From: Moniliella sp. 'wahieum'
Taxonomy: Eukaryota; Basidiomycota; Moniliellomycetes; Moniliellales; Moniliellaceae
Reading direction: 5' to 3'
Length of the DNA: 64,000 nt
Assembly (NCBI GenBank): GCA_003971905.1
Contig: RSEE01000108.1
Span: 62,001 to 126,000 of the forward strand
In this document: in pieces, positions 45,589-57,511 of the stretch
Layout: every line of letters begins with the position of its first letter
Numbering within the stretch: the first letter of the stretch is position 1
Translations under genes and position numbers: made by a program
The notes under the pieces: model-generated
Databases searched by the model: none
What the model was told of the DNA's origin: nothing
The model's input: the letters and a program-made list of their open reading frames with translations, nothing else

Positions 45589-46641
45589 GGTAGAGAGGCT
45601 GGGCAGCAAGATACGGAAGGGTGGGGATGGTGGGGGGCGAAAGGCGTTCGCAACACGCGCACAGACGGCGGGTTTTAACCGGATGAAGCAGGGCGCAGCA
45701 CGGCAGCAAGTCGATCTTGGGGAGAGTGGGTGGGTAGCGCCGTGCTGTGCCGTGTGGTTGCCGGTGCCGTTGCGCGCTCGCCAGCCGCCCGTATCCTCCC
45801 CAAGCGCCCTCCCCCCGAACAGAAATGCTCGGCGGGGGGCCGGGTCGCCGACGGGGGGCGGGTATCAACACTGGCGCTGTGCCAGTGTTTCACATGTACC
45901 CCGCCTTGCAAACCTTGTCTTCTGTGGGCGTCCGAGATTGAATCGCTGCGCCAAACGTCACGCCTCCAGCTGGGGTGTGCTTGGCCTCGGTTTGGCTGCT
46001 ACCTCAGCCTGCACCGCTCCGCCGCACAGCCGGCGTGCTGCCTGGCCATCGTCCAGCAAGCCGTTTGATGTCAGCGTCCGCCCGCCCAGCATCGGCGCGG
46101 GAGCCAAAGTCTGCCCAGGTTGCTGGGCGCCGAGGGCAGCAATCGGTCTGCGTGCGACATGTGAGGCGAATAAATTGGTCCGTGCGGTAGGTAGGCGCAA
46201 AATTCGCATTACTAATTGCGGTGTCAGCACAGTGTGAGGAAGTACACTGCCCCCTGCGCTGCTCCGATCCGGTCGGCTCGAGCTGGCGGGGATCGTCCCG
46301 AGGATGATGCAATTGAATATTGTCTGAACGCAAGCAGCCGCCGATGGGCAGCGCACTAGGAAAACTATTCACTCGCAGCAGAAACAGGCGTCCACTGCCG
46401 GTCACGCGCCCGTTCAAGTCCCTCGCTTGGCGCGTCGCTATCATTGCGTCTTGCTCGAGTCGTCAGTCTGACTTCCTGTCCGTGGCGTTCGAGGGGTGGG
46501 AGGGGGGGGAGCAACCGAGTCGTGGCTCCCGCCAGGGTTTGGAGCCAAGCGTCAGCGTCCACCGTCCAGCGTCCAACGTTGAAGTTCAACCCACAACCCC
46601 CAACCATGTTGCCACGGGCCGAACTGCTGCCATAATACATC
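45589..46641. other. Upstream region of CCP1, no gene recognised
   Basis: About 1.05 kb between the CCP1 start and the second LTR element. GCCAGTGTTTCACATG with an inverted CACTGGCGC... occurs near 45870-45895. No coding similarity seen on either strand. Confidence 0.45.
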
Positions 46642-46646
46642 GCATA

Positions 46647-46886
46647 TGTTGGCCTAGGGAGCCGGACGGGCAGAAGGATGAGGAGAAGGTGATGGATTGG
46701 AGCCAGAGTTGGGTCTGGGTACAGAGGCATCTATATAGGAGGCTGGACTAGGCACAGGGACAGTGAGTCACACAGGAGAGAGTGCAGGGCACAGGGACAG
46801 TGACACGCAGGGACGTCAGCGTGGAAGCCGATGGAACCGAGGCGAACCTGGTCTACCGACTGGGAGCCAGAGGATCACAGTCAACA
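46647..46886 (-). repeat. 240-bp LTR, left copy
   Basis: Identical to 47803-48042. Contains CTATATAGGAG (TATA-like) at about 46730-46741 and direct sub-repeats of GGCACAGGGACAGTGA. Preceded by the target duplication GCATA. Confidence 0.95.
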
Positions 46887-47607
46887 CCCCCGCTGGCCAG
46901 GGAACCCGGAGACATCGGTTGTGGGATGAGCTCCTGCCAGTGGATGTAGAGAGGGGAGGACTTGAGTGGCAACCGGGACGAATGGCCTGGAGTTGTGCAT
47001 GGCCACACGACTGGCCTACACCCCCGCTGTCCAGGATGACACCTGAACGAGCCGAGCGCTTGTGGTTGGTGTATTGTGCGACCGCCAGATGCTTGTAGAA
47101 GTCTTAGAAGTAAAAGTAGTAGGGGTTGCGCCCGAAGCGATTTGGTGGGCAAAAGTAAAAAGCACCAGTTATAGGTGTAGTGAAAGAAAATTGGAAACTT
47201 GGAGTAAATGCGGTCCAAGGTCGTTTGGCATCAAATTGGATGCGTTTGGTAGTTGTTTGGTTCCGCATGCCTGGTGCCAGTGGGGTCCATTGGGCATGGG
47301 AAATGAACGGGCGCTATGCGTCAACCGTCTTGATCTGTTTGGGTTCTCTTTGTTGTTGAAAAAGAGGAGTGGAAGAAGTTGGGTGACCACCCCCCCCATC
47401 CTTTCCCCAGGTGCCCCGGATGAATTGGCAATCCGGGGCGTGTAGCCGTGGGTGGGGCACTTGATGAGCAGCCACCCCGCTTTCTGCGATTCGCCTGCGC
47501 CGTTTTGTCGTTGGAGGAATTTCGTCTCGTTGACGATACCCGACACGTTTTGTTCCGTCGTGTGTTGTCCCTAAAAATCATTGCCCCATCTGTGGGGGAC
47601 GAGTGTG

Positions 47608-47692
47608 CCGATTGTGGCGGTAGTATGCCGATTGTGGCGGTAGTATGCCGATTGTGGCGGTAAGGTGCCGATTGTGGCGGTGGTGTTGTTGG
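47608..47692. repeat. Four tandem copies of a 20-bp unit inside the compact LTR element
   Basis: GTGCCGATTGTGGCGGTA-type units repeat with a 20-bp period, then continue into GGTGGTGTTG. Position within the interior suggests a spacer rather than coding sequence. Confidence 0.85.
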
Positions 47693-47802
47693 GCGGGAGG
47701 ACGGGTGTGTCTTGTGGGCTTGGCGGCTTAGCTTGGGCTTGTAGGCTTGGGGTGGGCTTGCTTGAAGAGCGCTCCCCTTCCGGGGGGATCAGATTGTAGC
47801 TC

Positions 47803-48042
47803 TGTTGGCCTAGGGAGCCGGACGGGCAGAAGGATGAGGAGAAGGTGATGGATTGGAGCCAGAGTTGGGTCTGGGTACAGAGGCATCTATATAGGAGGCT
47901 GGACTAGGCACAGGGACAGTGAGTCACACAGGAGAGAGTGCAGGGCACAGGGACAGTGACACGCAGGGACGTCAGCGTGGAAGCCGATGGAACCGAGGCG
48001 AACCTGGTCTACCGACTGGGAGCCAGAGGATCACAGTCAACA
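47803..48042 (-). repeat. 240-bp LTR, right copy
   Basis: Identical to 46647-46886 and followed by the target duplication GCATA. The adjacent interior on the minus strand reads GAGCTACAATCTG, similar to GAGTTACAT at the same position in the copia element. Confidence 0.95.
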
Positions 48043-48306
48043 GCATATCACATGTGATCATGTCCTGTGACCAGGGTGGCCCCAATGTTCATTGCCCAGA
48101 AACTTTCAATGGGGGCGATGAACATTTGGAAAACGTTGAGGCTCTGGCGCAGCGGCGCTGACATAAGCCGCGGACGTGCGGCGGCCGAGGCGGCCGGGAA
48201 GGCAGGCAAAACACACAGCATCCCACCACCACACCCGTCGTCCCATCACCACCACCGCCACCGCCACCGCCACCACCACCACCACCCCCACCACCGCCCT
48301 CTCGCC

Positions 48307-51300
48307 ATGTCTGCCTCTCCGACCCGCTGCCCAGTGCAGCGCGGGCGCAGGCAGATGCGCTGCGGCGGACCCTCACCACTGGGGCCAGGGCCCAGACGAT
48401 GCGTCCCCCCAGCCCTTGCTCGACCTCCTTGCCGCCGCCGAGCCCCAGCCCGCCCAGCTGCCCAGCCTCCTCCTCACCCTCATGCGCACCGTCACAGAAG
48501 ACGACCGCATTCGCCCCACCATTGCCACCGCTCTGGCCCGATGGGTCCACTTGCCTGCCTTGGACGGGCAACGCGCGTCGTCCTCGCCCGAGCCCGAGGC
48601 CATGCGCCAGGCCGCGCTGCTCGACTCGATCTGGATGCTGGACCAAGAGCTCGACATTACGCCAAACTTGTCGGCGACGGGGAAAAGCAGCGATGGAAAA
48701 CGATCGGTTACGCCTGAATACCCTCACCTCTCAACTCCTCGTACGTATTCGTTACCTGTTCGCCCCCTCAAGCATCCCTGCCAGGAGCGCAGCAGCTGCT
48801 GCTTGGGTGGCGCGCACCCATGGTGGCTCTGCGCTCCTCGCATTTGCCCTTCCGCCCTACTTCCCCCAGCGGATCGTATCCACCCTCTTCATCTTCATCC
48901 TTACTCACCACGGCTCTTTCACACACTGCGGTGGTACAGGTCAAGTCTGCGATCTCGCGCACCCTTACCGGCCCGCTTGGCAATTAAGCAGCTCGGCGAC
49001 ATTGGCCTCGTCGTTTCCACAGCCAATTACACTCGCAGGAGAAACCAGATCAACACGGGCCGCCTGTACAAGCAAGAGAAGTTTAACCTGATGCGTGAGG
49101 AGAGCGAGGGGTTCAGCAAGGTGGTCGAGGTTATTCTCGCTGGGATGGGTGCGCTCAACAAGCCGTCCTCTCTCCGGAGGGGGATTGCTGTGCCAACCAT
49201 TATGGAGCCTCAGCGCCAAATCAAGAAGCGGGCAGCTCGGGTTTGGAAACATCTTCTCGCCCTGATTGGGTACTTTGATCTGGAGCCAACTCGGGTGCTG
49301 GATCTCATTCTTGATCTCTTTATAGCCGAGGTGTGTACTCACTACCACTTTTTCTTGGAGCTGCTCTCGCATACCCCCTGGGGCAGCAATCTGGCACCGT
49401 CGTCCGAGTTGGATCCAGCTTCTTCCCCGAAACCGCCTGGCTCAATGCAGAGACGGAAAACTACACCTTTGCTCAAATCATTGGATTCAAGCTCAAATGG
49501 TTCTCACAGGGTCATGTCAAGGGTGACGCACCTATGAGCTCTTCCTTGTCATCGGCTTACTGATCCGACATGGCTATCTCTCGACGCGATCCATCTGGTC
49601 TCAACTCTACTCGCCCGACGCGATGGCCGAAGAACTCAAAGGGTACAACCAAAAGTTGGACGATTCGATGGCAGAAGCGGGCGCGAATCCGCTCGCTCTT
49701 GCTGGGGCCTTGGTTGACGATGATGCGCCGGCGGAGAAGACGGACACCAAGAAGGCCAAGGAGGAGCCCGTTCGCCCTAAACAGGCTCAGTTGGTCGGCT
49801 TTGTCAAGGCATGTCTTGCCTTGGGTATGCTTCGGCATAGCTGTCTCGTCCTGGCCGGTGGCCCTGGCTTTTGGGATCCTACCCCGAACTGGGTTCTTTG
49901 TATTGCCGGCTGCTCCGCCCGATTCTCCGCCCTGCGTATCACGCCATGGTGCGTTCCGCGGCTTACGAGCCCCAGCCGGCATCCGCCGAGGGAAACATGC
50001 CCATTCTCGTGCTCGGCAGTGGGACAAGAAGGGGGAGCAGTTCCTGGAGCGCAAGCCACCCTCGTGCTACCTCGTCTCGGTTATGCCCCCGCCGGACACG
50101 ACCAAAGTGCGCTTCGCCTTTTTTTACCCAAGTGGCACTGGGATCTTCCCGTGTCTCCAGCCCCGAAGAAGTGCTCTCTGAGTTTGTGCCCTTGCTGAAC
50201 CTGGGGCCGTATCTGCACTACGACTTGGTTTTACTCCAACATGTCGCCCGTATCACTGCGGCCGGTCTGAAACAGCACCCACCGCCTCCGCCCAAGGACG
50301 AGGATGACTGGGAGGAGGAGGAGGCACCTCCCAACCCTTGGCTCGGCATTCTTCGTAGCTTTTTGCTTCCTGCTTGCTCATTGTCACAATCCAGTGCGAC
50401 CATCTTGGTGGAGTTGTGGACGACCCTGTCTCAGTTGCCGTACGAGCAACGCTTCTCGTTTACGGAGAGTGGCGGTACAGCATCTACCGCCGCAAGGAGC
50501 TCAAGGCGTGCCAAGCCAAGACGGAAAAAGAAGCCAAGGGGATTCTCAAGCGAGTGAGCAGCGACAAGAACGCCCAACGCATCATGGGACGCAAGCTTGC
50601 CAAAGCCCCATTCCAACCCGACCATCTTTCAGCGTCGCCTTGTCCCAAGTGCAAGTATACGAGAACATGATCGATCCCATCGTCGAGGCAGCAAGGTACT
50701 TGACCGAGATTGAGAACGACATTTTCACGTGGAGTTTACTCGACGCGCTCTCCAACCCGGCCAAACAGCGGATGAAGACGGATGGGACGAATCTGGCGCA
50801 CTGGCTCAAATCGCTGGCTGCCTTTGCCGGCACACTTTATCGTCGCTACCCCGACATCGAGCCTGCGCCAATCTGCAGTACATTGCCAACCAGCTGCACA
50901 AAAACAATCCCAACGACTTGGTGGTGATTCGCGAGCTGGTGCTCAAGATGAGCGGGATCGAACCGCTGGTCAACCCCTCGGACAAGCAGGTGGCCGCCTC
51001 GGCTGGAGGTCGTCTTCTTCGGCGCGAAGCGTTCATTGCCAACGGGAGCTCAGGGCACGCCCGCTCGGAGCGACTACAACGGCAAGGCGAACGTCTTCTT
51101 GTCTCAGCCAGCAGAGTGGCATGTTGGTTCCCTCTTGATCCTGATCGCACAATGTCGCGATGCGTGCATCCACATGCCGTGCCTGCCAGTGCGTCCGACG
51201 AGGCCCCGATGCGCACATCAAGTTTTGGCCGCGCTGTTTGACTCTGCAACGAAACCTTGTTCCAATATGCCGAGTTTTCACTGCCTTTCTCGATCCGTCG

Positions 51301-54300
51301 CAGTATGCTGCCATGGTTCCTGGGTTGGATGCGCTGATCAGCGGTTCCAGATCCGCCCCGATGTTGCGTTCCACTTGGCGCGCCCAGCGATAACTTCTGC
51401 CTCGACTTGTTCGCAAGGAGTATCGCTCTCGTATCGAGGCGGTCAAAGTGGAGAGGGACGCATCTTGGCCGAACAAGCGGACAAACCGTCTGCCGATCCG
51501 ACTGTGAAGGCGGAAAAGGTGAAGAACGCTGTGGAGGAAGGCAAGGGACCCAGCACAGACCAAGACAAGAAGGAGCGTCCTGGCTCGGAGGACAAAAAGA
51601 AAGAGGAGGATGCTGAGCCTGAAGTTGGCGAGATGGCAGAAGATGCTCAGCCCCCAACGCCCGCGGCGGACGAGACACCCGTCCGGCGTGTCGATGGCGA
51701 CGAGGATGTCCAAATGGAGAAAGCGGATGCCTCCCCAGGTGAGCAGCGCCCTTGCTTCTGAAGAAGCCCGGCCTTGCGGTTTTGCCTGTGCCAGAGCAGC
51801 CTTCGTGGTGGGTGGAGCCACTGAAACCCTCGATCGAGTTTGCGGAGCGAACGACCCGCCTCCTTCACCTCGCTCATCAGCGCCCAGTTTTACGTGACCT
51901 TCTGGCAGCTGTCGGTGTCCGACTTTGATGTGCCGCAAGAGCGCTACCGCCAAGAAATCAGTGCTGTCGGCAAGGGGGGCGCGGATGCCGCCAAGCGTGC
52001 TGCGGTCACGCGGGCATTGCAAGACGAGTTGGCTGCCGTCAAGCAGAACGGGAAGACACGTCGGTCCGGATCCGTTCCGAGAGAGGCGCGTGGTTCGCCC
52101 CCACCCAGCGGGCCGTCGAGCAGGCGATCGGACGTACACTGAACCCACAGAATTCTGGGCGGTGCAGTCGGACCCGGTGCAGGAAGTGTAGACAATGTGG
52201 CCTGGGCTCTGCAGGGCGTGTTTTTCCCCGTTGTGTGCTCTCCCCGATTGACGCGGCCTTTTCTGCGCGCTTTCTGCGCTTGCTGCATGTGATGGGCACC
52301 ACGGGGGTTTCGACGCTGAGTCTGTATGCGCGCGCGTGTTTGACTCGGTTCGCCTGGCGCTGTTCGTGTCGACGGAGAGCGAGGGACGGAACTATGCGCG
52401 ATCCTCGAGGCTGTGCTGACGGACCTAGACGTTTGGCCAAAGACGCCAAGGTGTACGACAAGGAGGTCATCCCCCCCACCCGTCCGGGCTTCACTACCGC
52501 TGGGTAGGACCCAAAGCTGGATCGAAGCTTTCGCACGCCGACTACCTTCGCCAGTACCACTCCTGGCACAAGACCTTGTTTGAAGTGCGTTGTCCTCGTC
52601 CCCTTTCTGCTGTAGGTGTGTATGGCTGACACGAACGTTACCAGGCCTTTGCGTCTGTATCGAATCGCGCGAGTACATCCGATTCAAAAACACGATCATG
52701 ACCCTCACTCGGATTGCCAAGTACTTCCCCATCCTGGAAGAACATGGGACGCAGCTCACCGCGCTCGTCCAGACGGCCTCGCAGGAAGAGTCGCGTGGCG
52801 ACCTCAAGGTGCTTCTCCAAGGTCTGCTGGCTGTGTGGCCAAACACAAGAACACATGGACAAGCAACATGAAGGGAGAAAAGCTGGCGCCTGCTAGACCC
52901 GCCAGTTCCAAGCCCACCAGCGGCAAGCCAACGGGCCCTTCTGCTTCCGGAAAACCTGCCCGCCGCACCGGGTACACAAGGCAAAGAAACCTCGTTGGGC
53001 AAGGACGCCAAGCCCGCGCGTGCTATTGCTACCGGTACTTCTACCGCTGGCGGGGCAGGCAAGCCGACAGCCCCCCTCGCCTGGTTCGCGCCGCGGCGTC
53101 GGTCTGCCCACCAAGTCCATTCCCAGTGACCGTTCGGACGGGTCGCGGCTATCGCAAGCACACGCCGCCTCTTCCCCTCGGCCTGGTAAGATCCCCCCGA
53201 GGATGGCAAGAACACGAACACGTATGTGAACGGGCGCAAGGACGTGGGTGCCAAGGGCAAGGACGCCCGCGCCGGCGCGCGGTCGGACGCGACCGAGGCA
53301 GCGCGCGAATTGGCGTTGGCCAGTATGCGCGGCGGGAGGAAACCGGACCATTCGTCTTTGCGGGATGCCGTGTCGGAAACCAGCAGCAGCGGCAGCGCCG
53401 ATCCCCATCGCTCCTCGCGCAAACGGTCGCCACCGCCAAGCATGCCTTACCTGCCACCAAGAGACAAGAACGAGACAGCATGTCCCACTCGGATCGCGAA
53501 CGTGAACGTGAACGAGAACGAGAACGAGAACGAGAACGTGACCGTGACCGTGACCGTGATCGTGATCGTGAGCGTGAGCGTGAGCGTGAGCGTGAGGGCG
53601 CGGTACGTCTCGATCGCCGACACGGTGCGGCGGACGAAGACAAAGCCCGCTCGATGCGGGACAAGGAGCGCCATCCGCGCGTGCCGCCGACCCTCCCGCT
53701 CGATCGGGCGGGCGGGAGACGGGGGTTCCCTCCATTCGCCGCCCGGATCGGGAGGGGAGGAGACAAATGTTGGACCAGCGTGAAGCGTACCGGGAAGCGC
53801 TCCTTGTTCGGCGGCAAGCACGTGTGCGGGACGGGCGGAGCGCGAGACGCTGGCTGGCGCAGGCGCAAGTGCAGGTGCAGGCGCACGTGATGCAATCAAA
53901 GAAGACGACGCTTCAGTCGCGCCACGACTGGAGCGTCGTGCTGGTCGTCCGCTCGTCCCCACGCGCGACTCCACCTCCCGCGGCTCCAGCCCGGGCCGAG
54001 GGCACCGCGAGCGGGACCGGGACCGCAGCGCGGGCGGTCGCACCTCCATGCGCGCCGTGATTGAGGAGACGTTGAACATTCAGTCGTCACATTCGCATGG
54101 CGATCTGTCTTCCAGCCGCAAACGGACCCGCGAACGGGACGAGTCGACTGTGGAAGAGAAGAGGGAGGATGAGTCGTACAAGAAACTTAAGCTCGACTCG
54201 CCCCAGAACGCTATGGCTTCAGTCAAGATCCGCGGTCGCGGATCGGCCGTGTCTAACCCGGGAGCCCGCGGGACGTTGGCGGGGGTCGGGATGCCGATCG

Positions 54301-54963
54301 GGGAGAGCGGGAACGCGAGCGGGAACGCGAGCGCGAACGAGAAGGCCGAGGCCAAGACCAAGCCCAAGACGCGCGCTCCTCGCTGCGCGAACGCGATCGG
54401 GAACGTGAAATCAAAGAGCGCGAGCGGGAACGTGAGCTGCGGCGGCGCGGTGGGCACAAGCGCGACGGGCGGGACGAGCGGTCGTCGGAGCGGTCTGGGA
54501 ATGTAGGTGATCGGTCGCAAAAGGGTGCGTATGGTGCTTATTTGGCCAGCGCAGCATCGGCGGGAGCTATGGCCATGGCCAAAGACACGAGAGAAGAGCG
54601 AGGATCGGATTCCCGTTCTGCCCTCCCTCCTTCTGGCGAAGGTCCGGCCCGTTGGCCCGGACGAAACCTCGTACGGCCGGCGCTGCGTCTGCGGCCCCGC
54701 CCGGTAGGGACGACCGTTCGGACCGAGGGTGCGACTGGCGAGGCAACAAAGATGCGCGCGAACCGGCGCGCGAACTGATGGGCTCCGGGTCCAATCGGGA
54801 TCGCCACGAGGCGCGTGATGCTGCGGGATGCACCTCGGGCCTGGGCAGAGGTCGCGATACGCTCCGGTCTGAAGGGGGGCGGGAGCACCACCATGGCCGA
54901 GATCGGATGAAAGGCGGCAACAAGAAGCGTCGTGACAACCGCGGACGCCGGTCGGGGGAGTGA
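48307..54963 (+). CDS. THO2: THO complex subunit 2
   Basis: A 6.7-kb locus whose + strand holds THO2/THOC2 segments in order. They include IKQLGDIGLVVSTANYTRRR, SLRRGIAVPTIMEPQRQIKK, HGYLSTRSIWSQLYSPDAMA, VLSEFVPLLNLGPYLHYDLV, WRYSIYRRKELKACQAKTEK EAKGILKRVS, YENMIDPIVEAARYLTEIEN, DLVVIRELVLKMSGIEPLVN, the family hallmark AQFYVTFWQLSVSDFDVPQE RYRQEISAV (about 51870-51962) and RFKNTIMTLTRIAKYFPILE. The C-terminal third is basic and disordered, with (RE)n/(RD)n dipeptides (53488-53612) and ends KKRRDNRGRRSGE. THO couples transcription with mRNA export in the nucleus. Introns (for example donor GTACGT near 48739 and GTGAGC near 51739) and more than ten frame breaks are present, so exon limits are not resolved. 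The LTR element sits about 260 bp upstream. Confidence 0.88.
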
Positions 54964-55651
54964 GCGTGGAGTGGAGGACGATGCAACGGTCCTTTCATGG
55001 CCACTTGCCATGTCCCCTTTCAACTAGGATGCAATCCTGGATCCAGTCCCAGTTCTGAAGTCCAAGATCTGAATCCGGAATAGAAAGAGGTGGATGGAAA
55101 GCTACTTGGTTACTCTATGTGTTGGCATGTGGTACGAGATGCCATCCTTCCTTCTCCTTTTCCAAGCCTGCTTTTGGCATAGCCACTGGTTCGTTGCTGC
55201 TGTGTCATTTGAATCAAAGTATTACCGCCCGGGGCAACGTCGTGCGTCATGGTGCGTCATGTAGTGCGAGGAAATGTGGAAATGCCATTCCCGTCTGGAC
55301 GGACCATCGGAACGTAAGGACGGCATCTGCAGATGAGGTCGATGAGGGTGTTGGGGAAGAGAGAGGCGAGATGATCGATAATCGCCCAGGAGAGCTCAGA
55401 CGACCCACCCAGTCGAGCAGCTTCTGCCACTGCAGTCATGACAGCCAACACTAGTGAGGCCTACAACATTCGGTAGCTTTCCCACTGATGCATCAGTATC
55501 CTCTTCTTCTCACACCTGCCGCGTTACCCCCACACTGCCTGCCCCCCCCAACAAGCAAACAAGACGATCAGACGAACAGGACAGGTGGAACGACCATGCA
55601 GCATGGAAAGAGCGATACATTTTGGGAGATGGGACGGGTCAATGTCGCCCC
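54964..55651. other. Convergent intergenic region between THO2 and PRP19
   Basis: 688 bp. GTGCGTCATGGTGCGTCATG duplication at about 55241-55262. No gene recognised. Confidence 0.5.
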
Positions 55652-57282
55652 CTACGCCTTAGGCGGGGCAAATACAGTAAAGAGCGCGTCGTCGGTGCGG
55701 GACTGGACGATGGCCAGGTGGGCCGTGGCTTGGTCCCAGCCGATGGCTGTGGGTGTGGCCTTGGGCTCGAGGGGCGAAGTGAGCAAGGGCTTCCATCCCT
55801 TGGTCGCGTACACAGTGACTTCGCCCGGCGCCGCCACAGCGAGCATCTGGGCATTGGGATCAAACGCCAGCGCGGTCGGGGCCACAGCCAGCGCCAAGGC
55901 CGCCACGGGCGCCAGCTTGCGCAGATCCCAAATCACCACAGCCACACTGCCCACCGCAATCGAGGCGAGCGTGTAGCCATTTTCACTAAACGCCAGACCA
56001 CCCGGGAGGATGGCGTGCGCCGCCTGGGCCTCGGCCGGACCCGTCGGCTCAAACACAGCCATCAGCGCACCCGTCTTGACATCCCACACCACAATCTTGC
56101 CGCTCGCTGTGCCCGTGACGAGGAGCTGGCCGTCGGGGTGAAATGCAGCCGCGGTCACTTGCTCATCCTCTTCGACATGCACAAGCAGAACAGGATCCCC
56201 CCCGAGGGAACAAAGAGCGCCACCGTGTCGCCGCGGCCGACGGCGAAAAACGCATGGGATGGGTGCACGGCCAAGGCCACGGATGGCGTGTGCTGGGTCC
56301 CACCCAACGCCGCCAGGGAGACGGTGGCCGTGACTTGGATCGTCTCGCGCAATGCCACGACATGCACCGACGCGCCATCGGTCGATGCCGCGAGCGTAAA
56401 CGGCGGCAGCTCCGCCGTCTGGCCGAGCGTCGGCTGGGCCGGCAGCGCCAGCGCCAGCGCCGACACTCCCACCGTACCGGCAAGAGGGAGGCTGCCCAGC
56501 TGTGTGCCGTGGATGGATACGAGGTCAACCGCGCCAGGTTCAGCAGCAGCCAAGGCATAGGGGGGGTAGGCGACGGCGACCGGAGCTGGGTGGGCGATGG
56601 GGGTGGAGGATTGCAGGGCCAGTGCAGCGCCTTTGGCGGCCGTGTAGGTTGCCAAGCCAGCATAGGCAGACGGCGCCTTGCGCTTGCTCCTCCCCGTGCG
56701 GGCCGCGGTGAGCTGAGCGGCCAGCGCGGTGACCGTGCCCGCCAGCTCAAGAGGCAGACCGGGTGGGGCCGAGGGCGCCGCATCGGGCATGTCTGCATCT
56801 TCTGCCGCGGCGGCCGCAGCCGCGCTCGAGGTGGACTGCGTCGGAAGCGCATGTCCGATCGAGGCCAGCGCATCGCGTGCTTCGTCGCGCTCGCGCAGGA
56901 CGCGTGCAATGACGCGCGCCGCCGCGTCGTTCGAGTACAGCGCCGCCGCGAGTTCCTGCCGCGTCGTGTCGTACTGCCGCCTGAGCGATGCCATTTCGAG
57001 CAGCAGCGCATCGTACTCGCTCTGCATCGCGGTCAGCAGGGACGGGACGGAGGTCAGGTGGGCGCTGCGCGGCGGGGCGGCGCCGTGCGGGTCCGAGGCG
57101 CCGGTGGCGACGGCGACCAGGTCGCGGGCGGCGTCGAGGAGGAGAGCGCCATCGACGGGGTCGTGGCCGGCGTGCTCGGCAAGGTACTTGCGGATGAGGC
57201 GCTGCTCGTACACGCGGCCGCTCTTGACGGACACGACCGGCTCCCGCGCCGGCTCGCCCGAGATGGCGCACAGCAGCGACAT
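55652..57282 (-). CDS. PRP19: Pre-mRNA-processing factor 19 (U-box E3 ligase)
   Basis: Single exon starting MSLLCAISGEPAREPVVSVK. The N-terminal U-box is SGRVYEQRLIRKYLAEHAGH DPVDGALL. Next come the tetramerising coiled coil (QSEYDALLLEMASLRRQYDT TRQELAAALY, AARVIARVLRERDEARDALA) and a C-terminal WD40 propeller (QVTAAAFHPDGQLLVTGTAS GKIVVWDVKTG, GGLAFSENGYTLASIAVGS, WDLRKLAP) ending FTVFAPPKA. The scaffold of the Prp19/NTC complex needed for spliceosome activation. One frame break near 56170 separates the first propeller blades (SVALAVHPSHAFFAVGRGDT) from the rest. Head to head with MBF1. Confidence 0.95.
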
Positions 57283-57511
57283 TTAGCCTGTCTGGTGTCG
57301 GCGGCGGCGCAGCGGAGGTGGTGTTGGGCGCTCAACAGCGCGTCCCAGCGCGGAATTCGCAGGGCGGAATGCAGCGTCCATCCCCCGCCCGCCATGGTCG
57401 ATGACGTGTGACGCGTGACGCCGAGTTATGCTTATGGGCGCTGCTCGTCCTGCTGGCCCTTGGCGCCGCCACGCTCGCCACGCTCCCCACCACCACCACC
57501 ACCTCCTCGCC
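57283..57511. promoter_or_regulatory. Bidirectional PRP19/MBF1 promoter region
   Basis: 229 bp between the start codons, the shortest divergent spacer in the window. A pyrimidine-rich CACCACCACCACC tract precedes the MBF1 start. No TATA box; no AGGGTT or CACGTG box seen. Confidence 0.45.

Larger units (their letters stand above)
46647..48042 (-). mobile_element. Compact non-coding LTR element (TRIM-like)
   Basis: Two identical 240-bp direct repeats (46647-46886 and 47803-48042), each starting TGTTGGCC and ending TCAACA, flank a 916-bp interior. The insertion is bounded by the 5-bp duplication GCATA at 46642-46646 and 48043-48047. The interior encodes no recognisable gag, protease, integrase or reverse transcriptase; the longest frames are about 125 codons with no known domain. 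The sequence beside the left repeat (CCCCCGCTG) and the TGTYGGCCT and GTCAACA ends resemble those of the copia element at 32706-37490, which sets the probable orientation as minus and suggests mobilisation by copia proteins. Identical repeats mean a very recent insertion, about 260 bp before THO2. Confidence 0.9.
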
